Shown here: in pieces, positions 1 to 9,854 of the stretch
Position numbering within the stretch: the stretch's first letter is position 1
Layout of the letters: every line of letters begins with the position of its first letter
Assembly: GCA_002286715.1 (NCBI GenBank)
Contig: NSJX01000006.1
Span: 620,001-684,000 of the forward strand
Reading direction: 5' to 3'
Origin: Dentipellis sp. KUC8613
Lineage: Eukaryota > Basidiomycota > Agaricomycetes > Russulales > Hericiaceae
DNA: 64,000 bases
Translations under genes and position numbers: made by a program
The notes under the pieces: model-generated
Databases searched by the model: none
Told to the model about the DNA's origin: nothing
What the model saw: the letters and a program-made list of their open reading frames with translations, nothing else

Positions 1-1
1 C

Positions 2-667
2 ATGTCCAAGGAAGGCAAGATGGAGAAGTCCTTCCTCAACTTCAAAGCCGCGCACCCCGAATGGGTGCCCTCGGACCCCTCCGGCTCGCTCTACCTCAGC
101 CGCATGGCCGACTTCACCGCGGCCACGCACCGCCGGCGCGCCTCTCAGGACCTCGGCTCGACGGTGCTCATGGACAAGGCCGGGAGGACGGACGAGCAGC
201 AGCTCGCGTCGCGCGCGAAGGAGTACGAGCGCGCGCTGGCCGAAAGCCAGAGTGCGGCCGTAGCCCGCCGGCGCGGCGTCGTGGGCGCGTCGGGCGCGAG
301 TGTGATGCTCGGGCAGGCGCACGGGCCGGAGGCGAGCTTGTATCAGTCGACGACTGGCGGGATGGCTATGGCGCGCACGGCGGTGCTGGGAGATTCGGAT
401 GGGAGCGTGCATGTGGGCGCTGCGCCATTGCGGATGCAGACCTCCGCCGGGAGCGGCGAGATCGATGCGGAGGACCGCGCTGCGGATGGGGGCGTCGGCA
501 GTGGGCTCGGCGAGTCGTATGTGGATGGTGCGGGCGTGCGCAAGATGCGGCCGTCGTTGAGCATGCAGGAGGAGGAAGAGGAGCTGGAGGATGGAGGCGT
601 GCTGGGGCTGTTGGCGCAGATATATAGTGGCAGAGGGGCAACCAGGCCCGGCGGCAGGGTGCTGTAA
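2..667 (+). CDS. Probable autophagy protein Atg9, C-terminal part (cut by window edge)
   Basis: An open frame runs from the window edge to a TAA at 665-667 and gives about 220 residues. The first 35 residues (KMEKSFLNFKAAHPEW, then a segment ending SLYLSRMADF) resemble what I remember of the stretch after the membrane core of fungal Atg9, the multispanning lipid scramblase of autophagosome formation. The remainder is a low-complexity Gly/Ala/Ser tail with an acidic run of Glu (residues about 190-196) and a short hydrophobic end (LGLLAQIYSGRG). No membrane segment lies in this part, so the family call rests on one short motif. The real exon probably begins upstream of base 1, so the first ATG need not be the start. 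Confidence 0.5.
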   Translation: MSKEGKMEKSFLNFKAAHPEWVPSDPSGSLYLSRMADFTAATHRRRASQDLGSTVLMDKAGRTDEQQLASRAKEYERALAESQSAAVARRRGVVGASGASVMLGQAHGPEASLYQSTTGGMAMARTAVLGDSDGSVHVGAAPLRMQTSAGSGEIDAEDRAADGGVGSGLGESYVDGAGVRKMRPSLSMQEEEEELEDGGVLGLLAQIYSGRGATRPGGRVL

Positions 668-815
668 CGATATAACGACCGCACGACATTTTTTGGCTAT
701 CTCATCTACGGCGCTCACGCATTTGCACTACATAGCAATGGAACCAACCAAGAAACGTCGCTTCAATTAGTAGATACAGCGCTGTTATACAATCAATACA
801 TCTGCTTTCACAGTT

Positions 816-3422
816 TTAGATCCCATTGGGCAGCTGCTTGAACACCGGGTCCACCCTGCTCGCCGCAGACATCACGGCCCGTAGGCCCGACGCAGCAATA
901 TCCGTCTCCGCCACGACGCCCCACCCGGACGTCTTCCTCGTCTGCTCGCCCTCCGCCACCTCATACACAAGCTCGACGTACGACGCCGCGCCGACCTCCG
1001 TCCCGGCGCCCAGCGCGTGCTCCGAGTACTCGCGGATCGTGAGCGTCCCCGCGATGTTCTGGTGCAGGCACGATAGCACGGCGGATAGGGGCCCGTTTCC
1101 CTGGCCGGTGGTGCGCACGGCCTTGCCGTCGAACACGAACTCGCCCTCGAGGCGCACGTTCCCGCCCGACTCGCGCGGGAGCTCGAAGCTGCGCAGCTCG
1201 ACGCGGCCCGCGGCCTCGCCGTAGCCGTAGCTCTTCTTGAAGAGCGCGGTGAGCGCGTCGTACGAGATCTCGCCGCCCGAGTCGCGCGCCGCGCGCTGCA
1301 CGACCTCGAAGAACGCGGCCTGCAGGCGCCGCGGGAGCTCGAGCCCGAGCGAGTTGAGGATCGCGGACGCGATGGCCTCCTGCCCCGACAGCGCGTTGAA
1401 GCCGAGCGTCAGCTTGAGCTCGGGCAGCGGCCGGTCGCCGATGTACCCGTTCACGGCGCTCAGCACGGCGCGTAGGCCTGAGCCGGCGATGTCCCGGTCG
1501 ATGCCCGCGCCCCACCATGAGCGGGAGGACTTGCGGTCGTCGGCGGGCACGAGCTCGATGTACGACGCCGCGCGCGAGTTTTGCAGGTCCGAGTCGGTGT
1601 TGACGGAGTGTTCGGAGTACTCCCGTAGAGCGAGATCGATGTCCAAGTGTGTGCGCAGGGCATTCAGGAGGGCGGAGATGGGACCGCTGCCGTCGCCGCG
1701 AATGACGCGCAAGACACCGTCGACAGAGAGGGTGCCGTCGAACATGCGAATGTCCTCGGGCTGCTCGGCATTGGGGTCCGGCGGTGGTGCAGACGTGATC
1801 TTAAAGGAGCGCAGAGCGAGGCGTCCCTCGTACTTGCCACCGCCAAAGTGGTACGACTCCCGGAATGCGCCAGTGATGTCTTCGACCGTCATCTCGCGTG
1901 CCTCGCGGTCTGCGACGGTCTGCACGACCTGGTAGAAAGCGATCTGCATCTTGCGCGGGAGGTCCAGGTGCAGGTGTTGCTTGATGAGGTATGCGATACC
2001 ACCCTTCCCGGATTGCGAGTTGACACGAATGACCGCCTCGTAACTGCAGCCGAGCTCGGCAGGGTCGATCGGCAAGTAGGGCATCTCCCAGATCTCCTTC
2101 TCGCCGTTTTTCCGCGCAAGAGCATGTCGTTTGCTCTGCTCCTCGAAGCCCTTTTTGATCGCGTCCTGATGCGAACCTGAGAACGCAGTGAAGACCAACT
2201 CGCCAGCATACGGATGCCGGGGGTGCACGGGCAGGTCGTTGCATTGTGTCACGACGTCGATGACGTGCTGAATGTCACTGAAGTCGAGATTCGGGTTGAT
2301 GCCCTGGGTGTATTGGTTGAGCGCGAGGTTGACAATGTCGACGTTACCCGTGCGCTCGCCGTTACCGAACAGACAGCCTTCGACACGGTCGGCGCCCGCG
2401 AGCATTCCGAGCTCAGCAGCAGCAATGCCGCATCCTGAAACGGGTGAGTTGAAAGAAAGCATATTGCGGGCGAGCCGGCTTACCTCGGTCATTATGAGGG
2501 TGTAAGCTGATATAGATTTTCTCTCGCTCAGAGATGTGGGTATGGAAGTACTCGACCTGACAATCGATCAGCACAAAAGTGCGTTGGAGATGCCACCACC
2601 ATGCATACCTGATCCGCAAAATGATTAGGAGGGGCGATTTCCACTGTCGCCGGCAGGTTGAAGATGATCCGCTCCATGGGCTCCGTCCCAGCCTTACCCC
2701 AAGCAGCCTTCACAGCATTGCAGACCTCCACTGCGAACTCGGGCTCCGTCTGGGAGAACGTCTCCGGACTGAATTCGTACCTGAACTTGGTGCCGTATTT
2801 CGCGGTGCATTCCTCCGTCAGCTGACGAACGATTTTGGTGTGCTTCTCGGAGAGCTCGACGGTCTGCTGCTGGTTGTTCTTGAACACGACTTCCCGGAAG
2901 AGAGGTGAGGTAGCATTGTACATGTGAATGATGGCCTGCTTGCATCCTGCGACAGCGTCTACTGTCCGCTTGATGAGATCTTCACGCGCTGGGGTAAGGA
3001 CCTAAGCTCCAGTTGCCTTCAGCACTTGCAGTATGTTATGCTCAGGACTGCATGTACTAACCTGAATCCAAACATCATCCGGTATTGACTTGTTCTCAAT
3101 GAGGCCTCGGACGAAGTTGAAGTCTGTGTCACTAGCAGCTGGGTAGGCGATCTCAATCTCCTTGAAGCCACATTCGACGAGAAGCTTGAAGAACGTGGTC
3201 TTCTGCTCGATGGTCATAGGGTTCGCGAGGGCCTGGTTCCCATCGCGGAGGTCAGTGGACAGCCAAATAGGCGGCTTCGTAAATGTTTTGGTGGGCCATT
3301 GGCGGTTGTCGAGTTTCAGGGGGGTGTACGGCTTGTACTTTTGGGAGGGGTCAACGCTAATACAGGAGATCAGTGGTCTGAACTCTCGCGGAGAAACAAG
3401 ATACATACAGCATACAAGGCAT
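816..3422 (-). CDS. LEU4: 2-isopropylmalate synthase (LEU4), with tandem-duplicated C-terminal region
   Basis: This enzyme condenses acetyl-CoA with 2-oxoisovalerate, the first committed step of leucine synthesis. Exon 1 (ATG at 3420-3422) is tiny and codes MPCML. The catalytic barrel then shows the [11 protein letters not shown] metal/substrate motif, SLHPHNDRG with its metal-binding histidines, and the GNGERTGN loop. At least four introns interrupt the first 900 bases of the gene. The last exon (816 to about 2445) is long and uninterrupted. It holds two copies of the subdomain II plus leucine-sensing (LeuA_dimer) region: copy 1 at 1440-2042 and copy 2 at 855-1418. Ordinary family members have one copy. 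The gene shares a 254-bp divergent promoter with GUS1. I see no leader or operator. Confidence 0.93.
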
Positions 3423-3676
3423 GATGGTCGTAAAGAAAGAGAGCGGATAGGTGGGCGGTTTTATGTGGGGGTCGAGTCAAGAAGTTAGGCGAATGCAGCT
3501 ATCGGCGAGTCCGACATGCTCTTTCGGTCTTTCGGGCTTCGGCCCATCGACGTCCCTCCGCTCGCTCCAGACCCCCAGCCCGTGGTTAGGGGCATGCACG
3601 TGCCCCTACGAGAAACTCATCGCGATTCATCGCAGACGCAGAAATTCACCAAGTCAACACTTGCAACTAATCCACC

Positions 3677-6376
3677 ATGGCCGCCGGCACCTTGACCGTG
3701 TCCGCAAAAGCGTCGCCTTTTCCCTTCGCTGCTGTCGTGACCGCCGCGTACACGCAAAAGGCCCAGGTAGTCTACGATGAGAGCGCGTCTGGGCTTACTC
3801 TCGAACTCGAGGGTTCTACAATCACCTCCGAATCTGATGCTGTAAATGCCTTGGCGAAAGCTGGAGGTCTTGCTGAGGATAGTGCCAAGGTATGTATCCA
3901 CTCACATGATTATTGCTGCCGGGCTTAGGGAAGTATAGACACCATCGTACTTTGCTCTTGCGAAATCCCTCCTTTCATCATCGGCAGTTCCGGAGATCCA
4001 GGCGTCGCTCAACTCTCTCGACGATTACTTGGCTTACCGCACGTTCCTCGTTGGCCATGAAATCACCGCAGCGGATTTGATCGTCTGGGGAGCTTTGAGA
4101 GGTATGCTCACACGACCGGCTGACCACCGATTGTCCTAAACCTCCTATTGCCCAGGAAACATCAAGATTGTTGGTTTCCTGAAAAACAACCAGCATCAAC
4201 ACGTTCTGAGATGGTACAATCATCTGGAATCGCTCGAGTCTACTCAGGCGGCGCTCGCAGGACTTGCCGAGGCCAAGGCGCACAAGGCGCGGGCAAACCA
4301 AAAGACTGCTTCGTCCTTCGCCCTTGGTCTCCAGGGTGCAGTTGAGGGTCAAGTTGTCACCCGTTTCCCTCCGGAACCCAGTGGCTACCTGCACATCGGC
4401 CACACGAAGGCAGCGATCCTTAACCAATATTTCGCAAAAATGTACAAGGGCAAGCTGTTAATTCGCTTCGATGACACCAACCCGTCGAAAGAAAAGGTGA
4501 GTTGCGGAAGAGAGTATGTCATGTCATTATGATTGACCTGTCTGTAGACCGAGTTCGAGGATACAATCCTGGAAGATCTCAGCCTTCTTGATATCAAGGG
4601 CGACAAAGTCACTCACACGTCGGATTACTTCGATTATCTCTACGATCTTGCGGTGAAGATGATCAAAGATGGAAATGCCTACGCAGATGACACTGAGCAA
4701 GCGCAAGTTCGTATTCTTTCTTTTTATATTTCACTCCGTTTATTCAACTCCTTCTAGATGCGCGAGGAGCGTGGAAAAGGCATTGCCTCTAAAAACCGCG
4801 ATGCATCGGTGGAGCAGAACCTTGCCCACTTTGAGGAGATGAAGAAGGGCACGCCCGAAGGTCTCCGATGGTGCCTGCGTGCCAAGATGAGCGTGGACAA
4901 CCCGAACAAGGCCATGCGCGATCCCGTCATCTACCGTTGCAACCTTTTGCCTCATCATCGCACGGGGTAAGTCGCCACACGTTTGCATCTGACCGACTTT
5001 CCATCTTAACGTTCATTACAGAGACAAGTGGAAAATCTACCCCACGTACGACTTCGCCTGCCCGGTGGTCGACTCGCTCGAGGGTGTCACCCACGCACTC
5101 CGTACCAACGAGTACCGCGACCGCAACCCTCAGTACCAGTGGATGATCTCCACTCTCAAGCTGCGGCCCGTGAACATCTGGGACTTCAGTCGTCTCAACT
5201 TCATCTACACTCTCCTGTCTAAGCGCAAGCTCCACTGGTTTGTCGACCAAGGCCTCGTCACTGGTTGGGATGACCCTCGCTTCCCTACCGTACGTGGTAT
5301 CCGCAGGCGAGGCATGACGGTCGAGGCGCTCTCTCAGTTCATGTTGACGCAAGGTCCCAGCCAAGCTGTCGTATCGCTTGAGTGGGACTCGATTTGGGCG
5401 CTTAACAAGAAGATCATCGACCCCATCGCTCCGCGGTTCTGGGCGATCGTCAAAGAAAAGCAGTAAGTTATTATCCAATGCTCGAATACCATACCCTGAC
5501 TTGTTGCACAGGGTGCCGGTGACAATCACGGGCGGACCAGCTACTCCTGAAGTCAAGACCCTGCCCAAGCACAAGAAGAACCCCGAGGTCGGCGAGAAGA
5601 AGACTGTTTACAGCTCTTCGATCCTGGTCGAGCAGGAGGATGCTCTTTCCTTTGAGGATAATGAGGAGGTAGGGTACCTCGAATTTACGGATATGATTCA
5701 CGACTGAACATATCCTCAGATCACCCTCATGGACTGGGGCAACGCCATCGTCCGCTCCAAGACGGTTGACGCTTCAGGGACTATCACAGCAATCACCATG
5801 GAGTTGCACCTCGACGGCGACTTCCGCAAGACGAAGAAGAAGATCACCTGGCTCGCGCAGCCCACGCCCGAGCACCCGCTCCTGAACGCGACGCTCTTCG
5901 ACTACGACTACATCATCACGAAGAAGAAGCTCGAGGAGAACGACGACGTCAAGGACTTCGTCACGCCCGAGACCGAGTTCCGCGAGGAGGCGTGGGCGGA
6001 CGCGAACATCCGGGACCTCAAGAAGGGCGACATCATCCAGTTCGAGCGCAAGGGGTACTACATCTTCGACAGGCGCATCGAGTCCGAGGAGGAGGGCGTC
6101 AAGTACGAGTTCATCCACATCCCCGACGGCCGCGCGGCCAGCCTGGCGAGCAAGGCGCAGACGGGCACGTCGACGCCTGCTGAGAAGGAGGGCGGCAAGA
6201 TCAAGTCGGGCAAGGCGACGCCGGCGAAGTCGGGTGCGCAGACGCCGAAAGTGGGCGGTGATGATGCGGCGTCGGTCACGAAGATGTATACGGTCGAGAA
6301 GGTGTACGGCGAGGGAGACCCTATCGTGGAGGGTGCGACGAAGATGTACAAGGTTCCGAGTGTGTACGATGTCTGA
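3677..6376 (+). CDS. GUS1: Cytosolic glutamyl-tRNA synthetase
   Basis: This class Ic synthetase charges tRNA-Glu. The N-terminal 200 residues are a GST-like domain (residues [24 protein letters not shown]), which in yeast binds the cofactor Arc1. The catalytic core begins with the [17 protein letters not shown] signature (HIGH) near 4370, then [10 protein letters not shown]. The KMSKS equivalent is [11 protein letters not shown] near 5215-5240. A beta-barrel anticodon-binding part follows, ending about 6125 ([15 protein letters not shown]). A Lys/Thr/Pro-rich tail (6140-6370) carries two short repeats, [11 protein letters not shown] and [11 protein letters not shown]. About seven short introns interrupt the gene; the first is 3890-3938. 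ATG 3677 begins a hydrophobic GST-like start with no targeting peptide, which supports a cytosolic location. Confidence 0.95.
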
Positions 6377-6734
6377 GCATTTTTTGTATCGAATACTAGA
6401 GGGGACGCTGACCCGAAGAATAACACTGAGACAATTGTAGCATGCAGCTTATCTAGATATCACTCTGCGTGTAGTACTGGTAGTGTATTGCAGCAAGTCC
6501 ATTTGATAGATTTACAAAATCCATGTGACACCAGAGAAACATCGCCATGTGCTGTTAGGTATATTACACATTGAGGCAGGGTATATCAACGAAAACGAGT
6601 ATCCATCGCAGAACAGTCCTTTGCAAAACATGCAACAAAAATACTGTTCGGCACTCAGTATATGCATACGGAGCATAATGGGCATGCCATGAAACACACC
6701 TAGAACATCTTCCCTATCTGCGGCGCCATCATTC
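6377..6734. other. Intergenic 3' ends of a convergent pair
   Basis: This is an AT-rich stretch between the stops of GUS1 (+) and the IRS4-like gene (-). It presumably contains both 3' UTRs. The short reading frames in it are not supported by codon bias or homology, and I see no RNA gene or repeat. Confidence 0.5.
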
Positions 6735-8727
6735 TCATCTAAGGATGGGTTTTGATACGACCCGTCTGACGGGCTTTCGTGACGCGACTATCGACGCGCC
6801 AACGCGTCCAAGACCTAGATGTGCTTTCCGTAGGTCCTCGTCGATTCTCCACATGCCCCGAGCGAATGCATCTCGATCAAGAGATCCACGTTCCTTTGGA
6901 TCGCATTCCATCCTGCAGCATAGACCTTCAGTAATGAGCGAGAGACATCGAGTCCATTTGACATACCAAATCGTTCTCAACCTCTCCCTCGATAGCTTCG
7001 ACCGCATCCAGATCATCTTCACAACTTGGCCCTCTATCCTATCGTCATCGTCGCCTTCCCCAGAGCCCGCTATGCTCTCCGCATCGTCAGTGCTAACATC
7101 TGCACCAGTGATCAAATCCACCGACAGCCCGCGCCACCCATTCTGCCGCCGCTTGCCCTTCACGCTGCTCGGAGGAGACGCAGGAGCCAGATGTTCTCTC
7201 CGCTTCGCGCGTACGGCTGCGAGCGTCTTGTCGAACAGAGCATCGTAGCGGACGCGTGCTGCGGGCGGCACGGGTGTCGGCCGACTCGTGCCTGTGCCCA
7301 TCGCTGCGGTAGAGCCGAGGCTAATGCCACTGAATGCAGACGCAGAGGGCTTTGGTGTGACAGCGAAAGAGGAACCGAGGCTCGATATAGAGGTGGTCGT
7401 CCCGTATGACAATATGCTCGCGCGGTCGGATGCCGTTGTGGACGTGGTTGAAGTGGTGGAGGTGCGCGCGGATGGCGGTCGGCTTCGAGAGGTACGGGTT
7501 GGGGGCGGAGGCGGAGGGGCGGCACGTCGAGTCGCATTTGTGTGTGATGAGGACCCAGATGTCGTTGGAGTGAGGATCGGCGAAGAGACCAGGGAAATTG
7601 GGGACGAGCTAGTGGAGGAGGGTGCTAAGGATGCAGGGGCCGAGAGCCGCGGTTTGGGTTTCATGGCTGGAGGGCGCTGCGGAAGTTTGGGTGGTTCGGG
7701 TTTCGATGCTGTCGTGCCTTGCAAGTACTGTGTGATAGACAAGCTGGGTACGAAAGAGGATGCGGATACGTTCTCGAAAGACTCGTCGAGGCTATCGCCA
7801 TCTGTCCATTCTTTGTCCTTGTCATCGATAGGAGTCTGTAAGATGCTGAGACTCGTTACAGAGGCCGAGCGGTCGTGCTCGTTTCCACCGTCGGAAGACA
7901 GCGAGACCGAGTGGAAGGAGCTTATGGACGATGCTGGCGCATGACCACGCCCGGAGTTCAGGCCAAGCTTAGAGAGGTTGGGTGGGTATGTGTGATCTGC
8001 ATCAGGCGGCTTCAGCAGTGGTGAAGGAATGTCTTTATCCTTTCCAGCAGCGGATGGAGTGATTGGCGAGAGAGTAGGAGTAGAGACGGAGCGGAGCGAA
8101 GAGTAGGACTGTTTGCGAGGTGGAAGCGGAGGTGCCTTCCCCGATTTGGCCTTTGTTTGAGGTTGAGGCGAATCGAGGTTGATGAGAGGAGCGCTGTCAT
8201 TTACATGCAGAGATGGGGAAGTCTGGGACGGGTGTGGTGGAAGAACGCGCTTGCCGCCGGTAGGTGGTCGCGGAGGTGGACTCTTCTTTACTATGGGGTC
8301 CGGATGATTCTTCGAACCATTAATCGGTCCACTTCTATTGGATGCTGTCTCAACATCCGAAGCACTTCCGGGAAAAACAAAGCATGAGATTCGATACAAC
8401 ATCTCAAGCCACCCGCTGCACGCACCCATTCTGCTTGAGAGGTGACATGGCCCCTGGCCCGTCGTCGATAACCCAGTCCCTCAGATCTATCAGTGATGTC
8501 TTTGTGTTCAAAACATGTGGGGACACAGCTGGTGAGCTGGAGTGAGGTCGCAAAGGCGGTGAGGGCAAGATGGGTGGAATCGAAGAGACAGATGGAGGAC
8601 TGTATGAATCTAAGGGGTTTGCATCCTCGCGCTTCGAATTTTCCGGGATGTCTCTAGGCGACGATGTTGCTTCGCTTAGAGACTCAAACGCTTGTATTCG
8701 TGCTTGCAACGTGGAGGATGGAGGCAT
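6735..8727 (-). CDS. EH-domain protein, IRS4/TAX4-like
   Basis: The chosen start, ATG at 8725-8727, gives MPPSSTLQARIQAFESL, an N-terminus I associate with fungal IRS4-like proteins. The first ATG of the same frame (8907) lies beyond the start of the divergent neighbour. An intron near 8361-8420 joins exon 1 to a 500-residue Pro/Ser-rich disordered region with many polyproline stretches (possible SH3 or EVH1 ligands). Near the C-terminus a 54-nt intron (about 6930-6985) is spliced out to give IWMECDPKERGSLDRDAF followed by ARGMWRID, an EH-domain EF-hand with its Asp-x-Asp loop degraded. Yeast IRS4/TAX4 act in PI(4,5)P2 control and autophagy. The family name is an inference from this C-terminal domain; the rest is not conserved enough to check by eye. 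Confidence 0.6.
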
Positions 8728-8850
8728 AGCGAGGTAGTGAGAAAAGCGTTTGCGGAACGTTGGACTCGGATGCCGCGGCACACACGACTCAATCGGGCTT
8801 GGCCGCGCAAGCTCACCGTGCGCGCCTCTCCTCCCTGTCTTCTTACCATC

Positions 8851-9518
8851 ATGTCTGATACTAGCCCCGAGCTCTATGCAACCGCTGGTGAGAGTTATTT
8901 CACGCACGCATGCTTATAATTGACCTTTGGATTGTCAGACTTTTGTCTAATCCCGATGGGCACCGGCCCAGATCCCTCGGTAGCGTCATCCTCATGCTCA
9001 AGGCTCAAGCCCGAGGCTTGACGCGAATCATCCTGTGTCTATGCGTAGGTAGCTGAGTACGTCGCGGAATGTGCAAGAGTACTCGAGAAGTCGGGCCTCA
9101 AGTATCAGGTGCGCGTTTTGTCTCTTCGTCAACGACGTGTATCGATCGTCTTGCGTTCTAGATGCAGTAAGCTACCGCTCTCTATCTTCGAACGACGCGT
9201 TAATCGCTATTGTTTAGCGGTTATGGTACCAATTTAGGTATGCAGCCCGTTATTGTCGAATAGACACTTGCTGAGCGGCCTTGTCTAGAGGGCCCTTGGC
9301 AAGCCGTTTCCCAAGCCATCCATGACTGCCACGCTGCAGTACATGCTATAGGAGCACCTCGTGTTGCAACGGACATCCGGATCGGCACACGTGCGCCATC
9401 TCTTCCTCGTGCAGCCGCGCAGGGCAAGGACGACGAAGGGGAGAATGCGCGCAAGTTGCGACGCGTCAAGGAGATACTTGGGAAAGATAATGTCGGGAGC
9501 ACGAGCAACAAGGTGTAG
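8851..9518 (+). CDS. ECM15/UPF0045-like thiamine-binding-fold protein
   Basis: This small (about 125 aa) protein of the MTH1187/YkoF-like fold (PF01910) resembles yeast YBL001C/ECM15. The family binds thiamine or related ligands; its cellular role in fungi is unclear. Spliced in order, the exons read FCLIPMGTG, VARVLEKSGLKYQMHGYG-like text with TNLEGPWQAV, and then PRVATDIRIGTR, which match the family beta-strands and conserved Gly-x-Gly-Thr. The gene is cut by six introns of about 50 nt in 670 bp. Two exons are extremely short: 5 nt at 9162-9166 and 20 nt at 9218-9237. Both are needed to keep the conserved HGYGTNLEG in frame. The tail is basic and Lys-rich. The ATG lies 123 bp from the divergent IRS4-like start. 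Confidence 0.82.
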
Positions 9519-9854
9519 TAGTCATTCACGGTAAGTTACCCCAGCCTCTCTTCGTACACATTGGCTTCAGACTCCTGATGCATTTTCCTAGCGATGTGTG
9601 TGTCGAAAAATAGCCAATAAATGTATTTCTGGTCAAGTCCCGTCGCTGATTTATTTCTATTGTACGTCTCCGGGTATTTGTAAGTATCCTCTGTATCTGA
9701 CCTGCCGCTACTCTAGGCATATTCATATTGCTATCGAACGTATTCCTCTGCGACATTCAATGATTCATGCGGTTTGCCGCCGCAATTACAATAGCTACAC
9801 GCTGACGCCGTACACCTTGTGAGCCACAAATAGACTGACTGTGCCCATGGTAAA
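9519..9854. other. Intergenic, convergent 3' ends
   Basis: This stretch lies between the ECM15-like stop and the DNA methyltransferase stop. Small frames on both strands look random. I see no repeat or RNA gene. Confidence 0.45.

Noticed and set aside
1237..1935. 232-codon open frame on the + strand
   Set aside because: Antisense to the LEU4 catalytic/regulatory exon. GC-rich codon bias opens the opposite strand; no domain is seen.
7288..7944. 218-codon open frame on the + strand
   Set aside because: Antisense to the Pro/Ser-rich part of the IRS4-like gene; low-complexity shadow.
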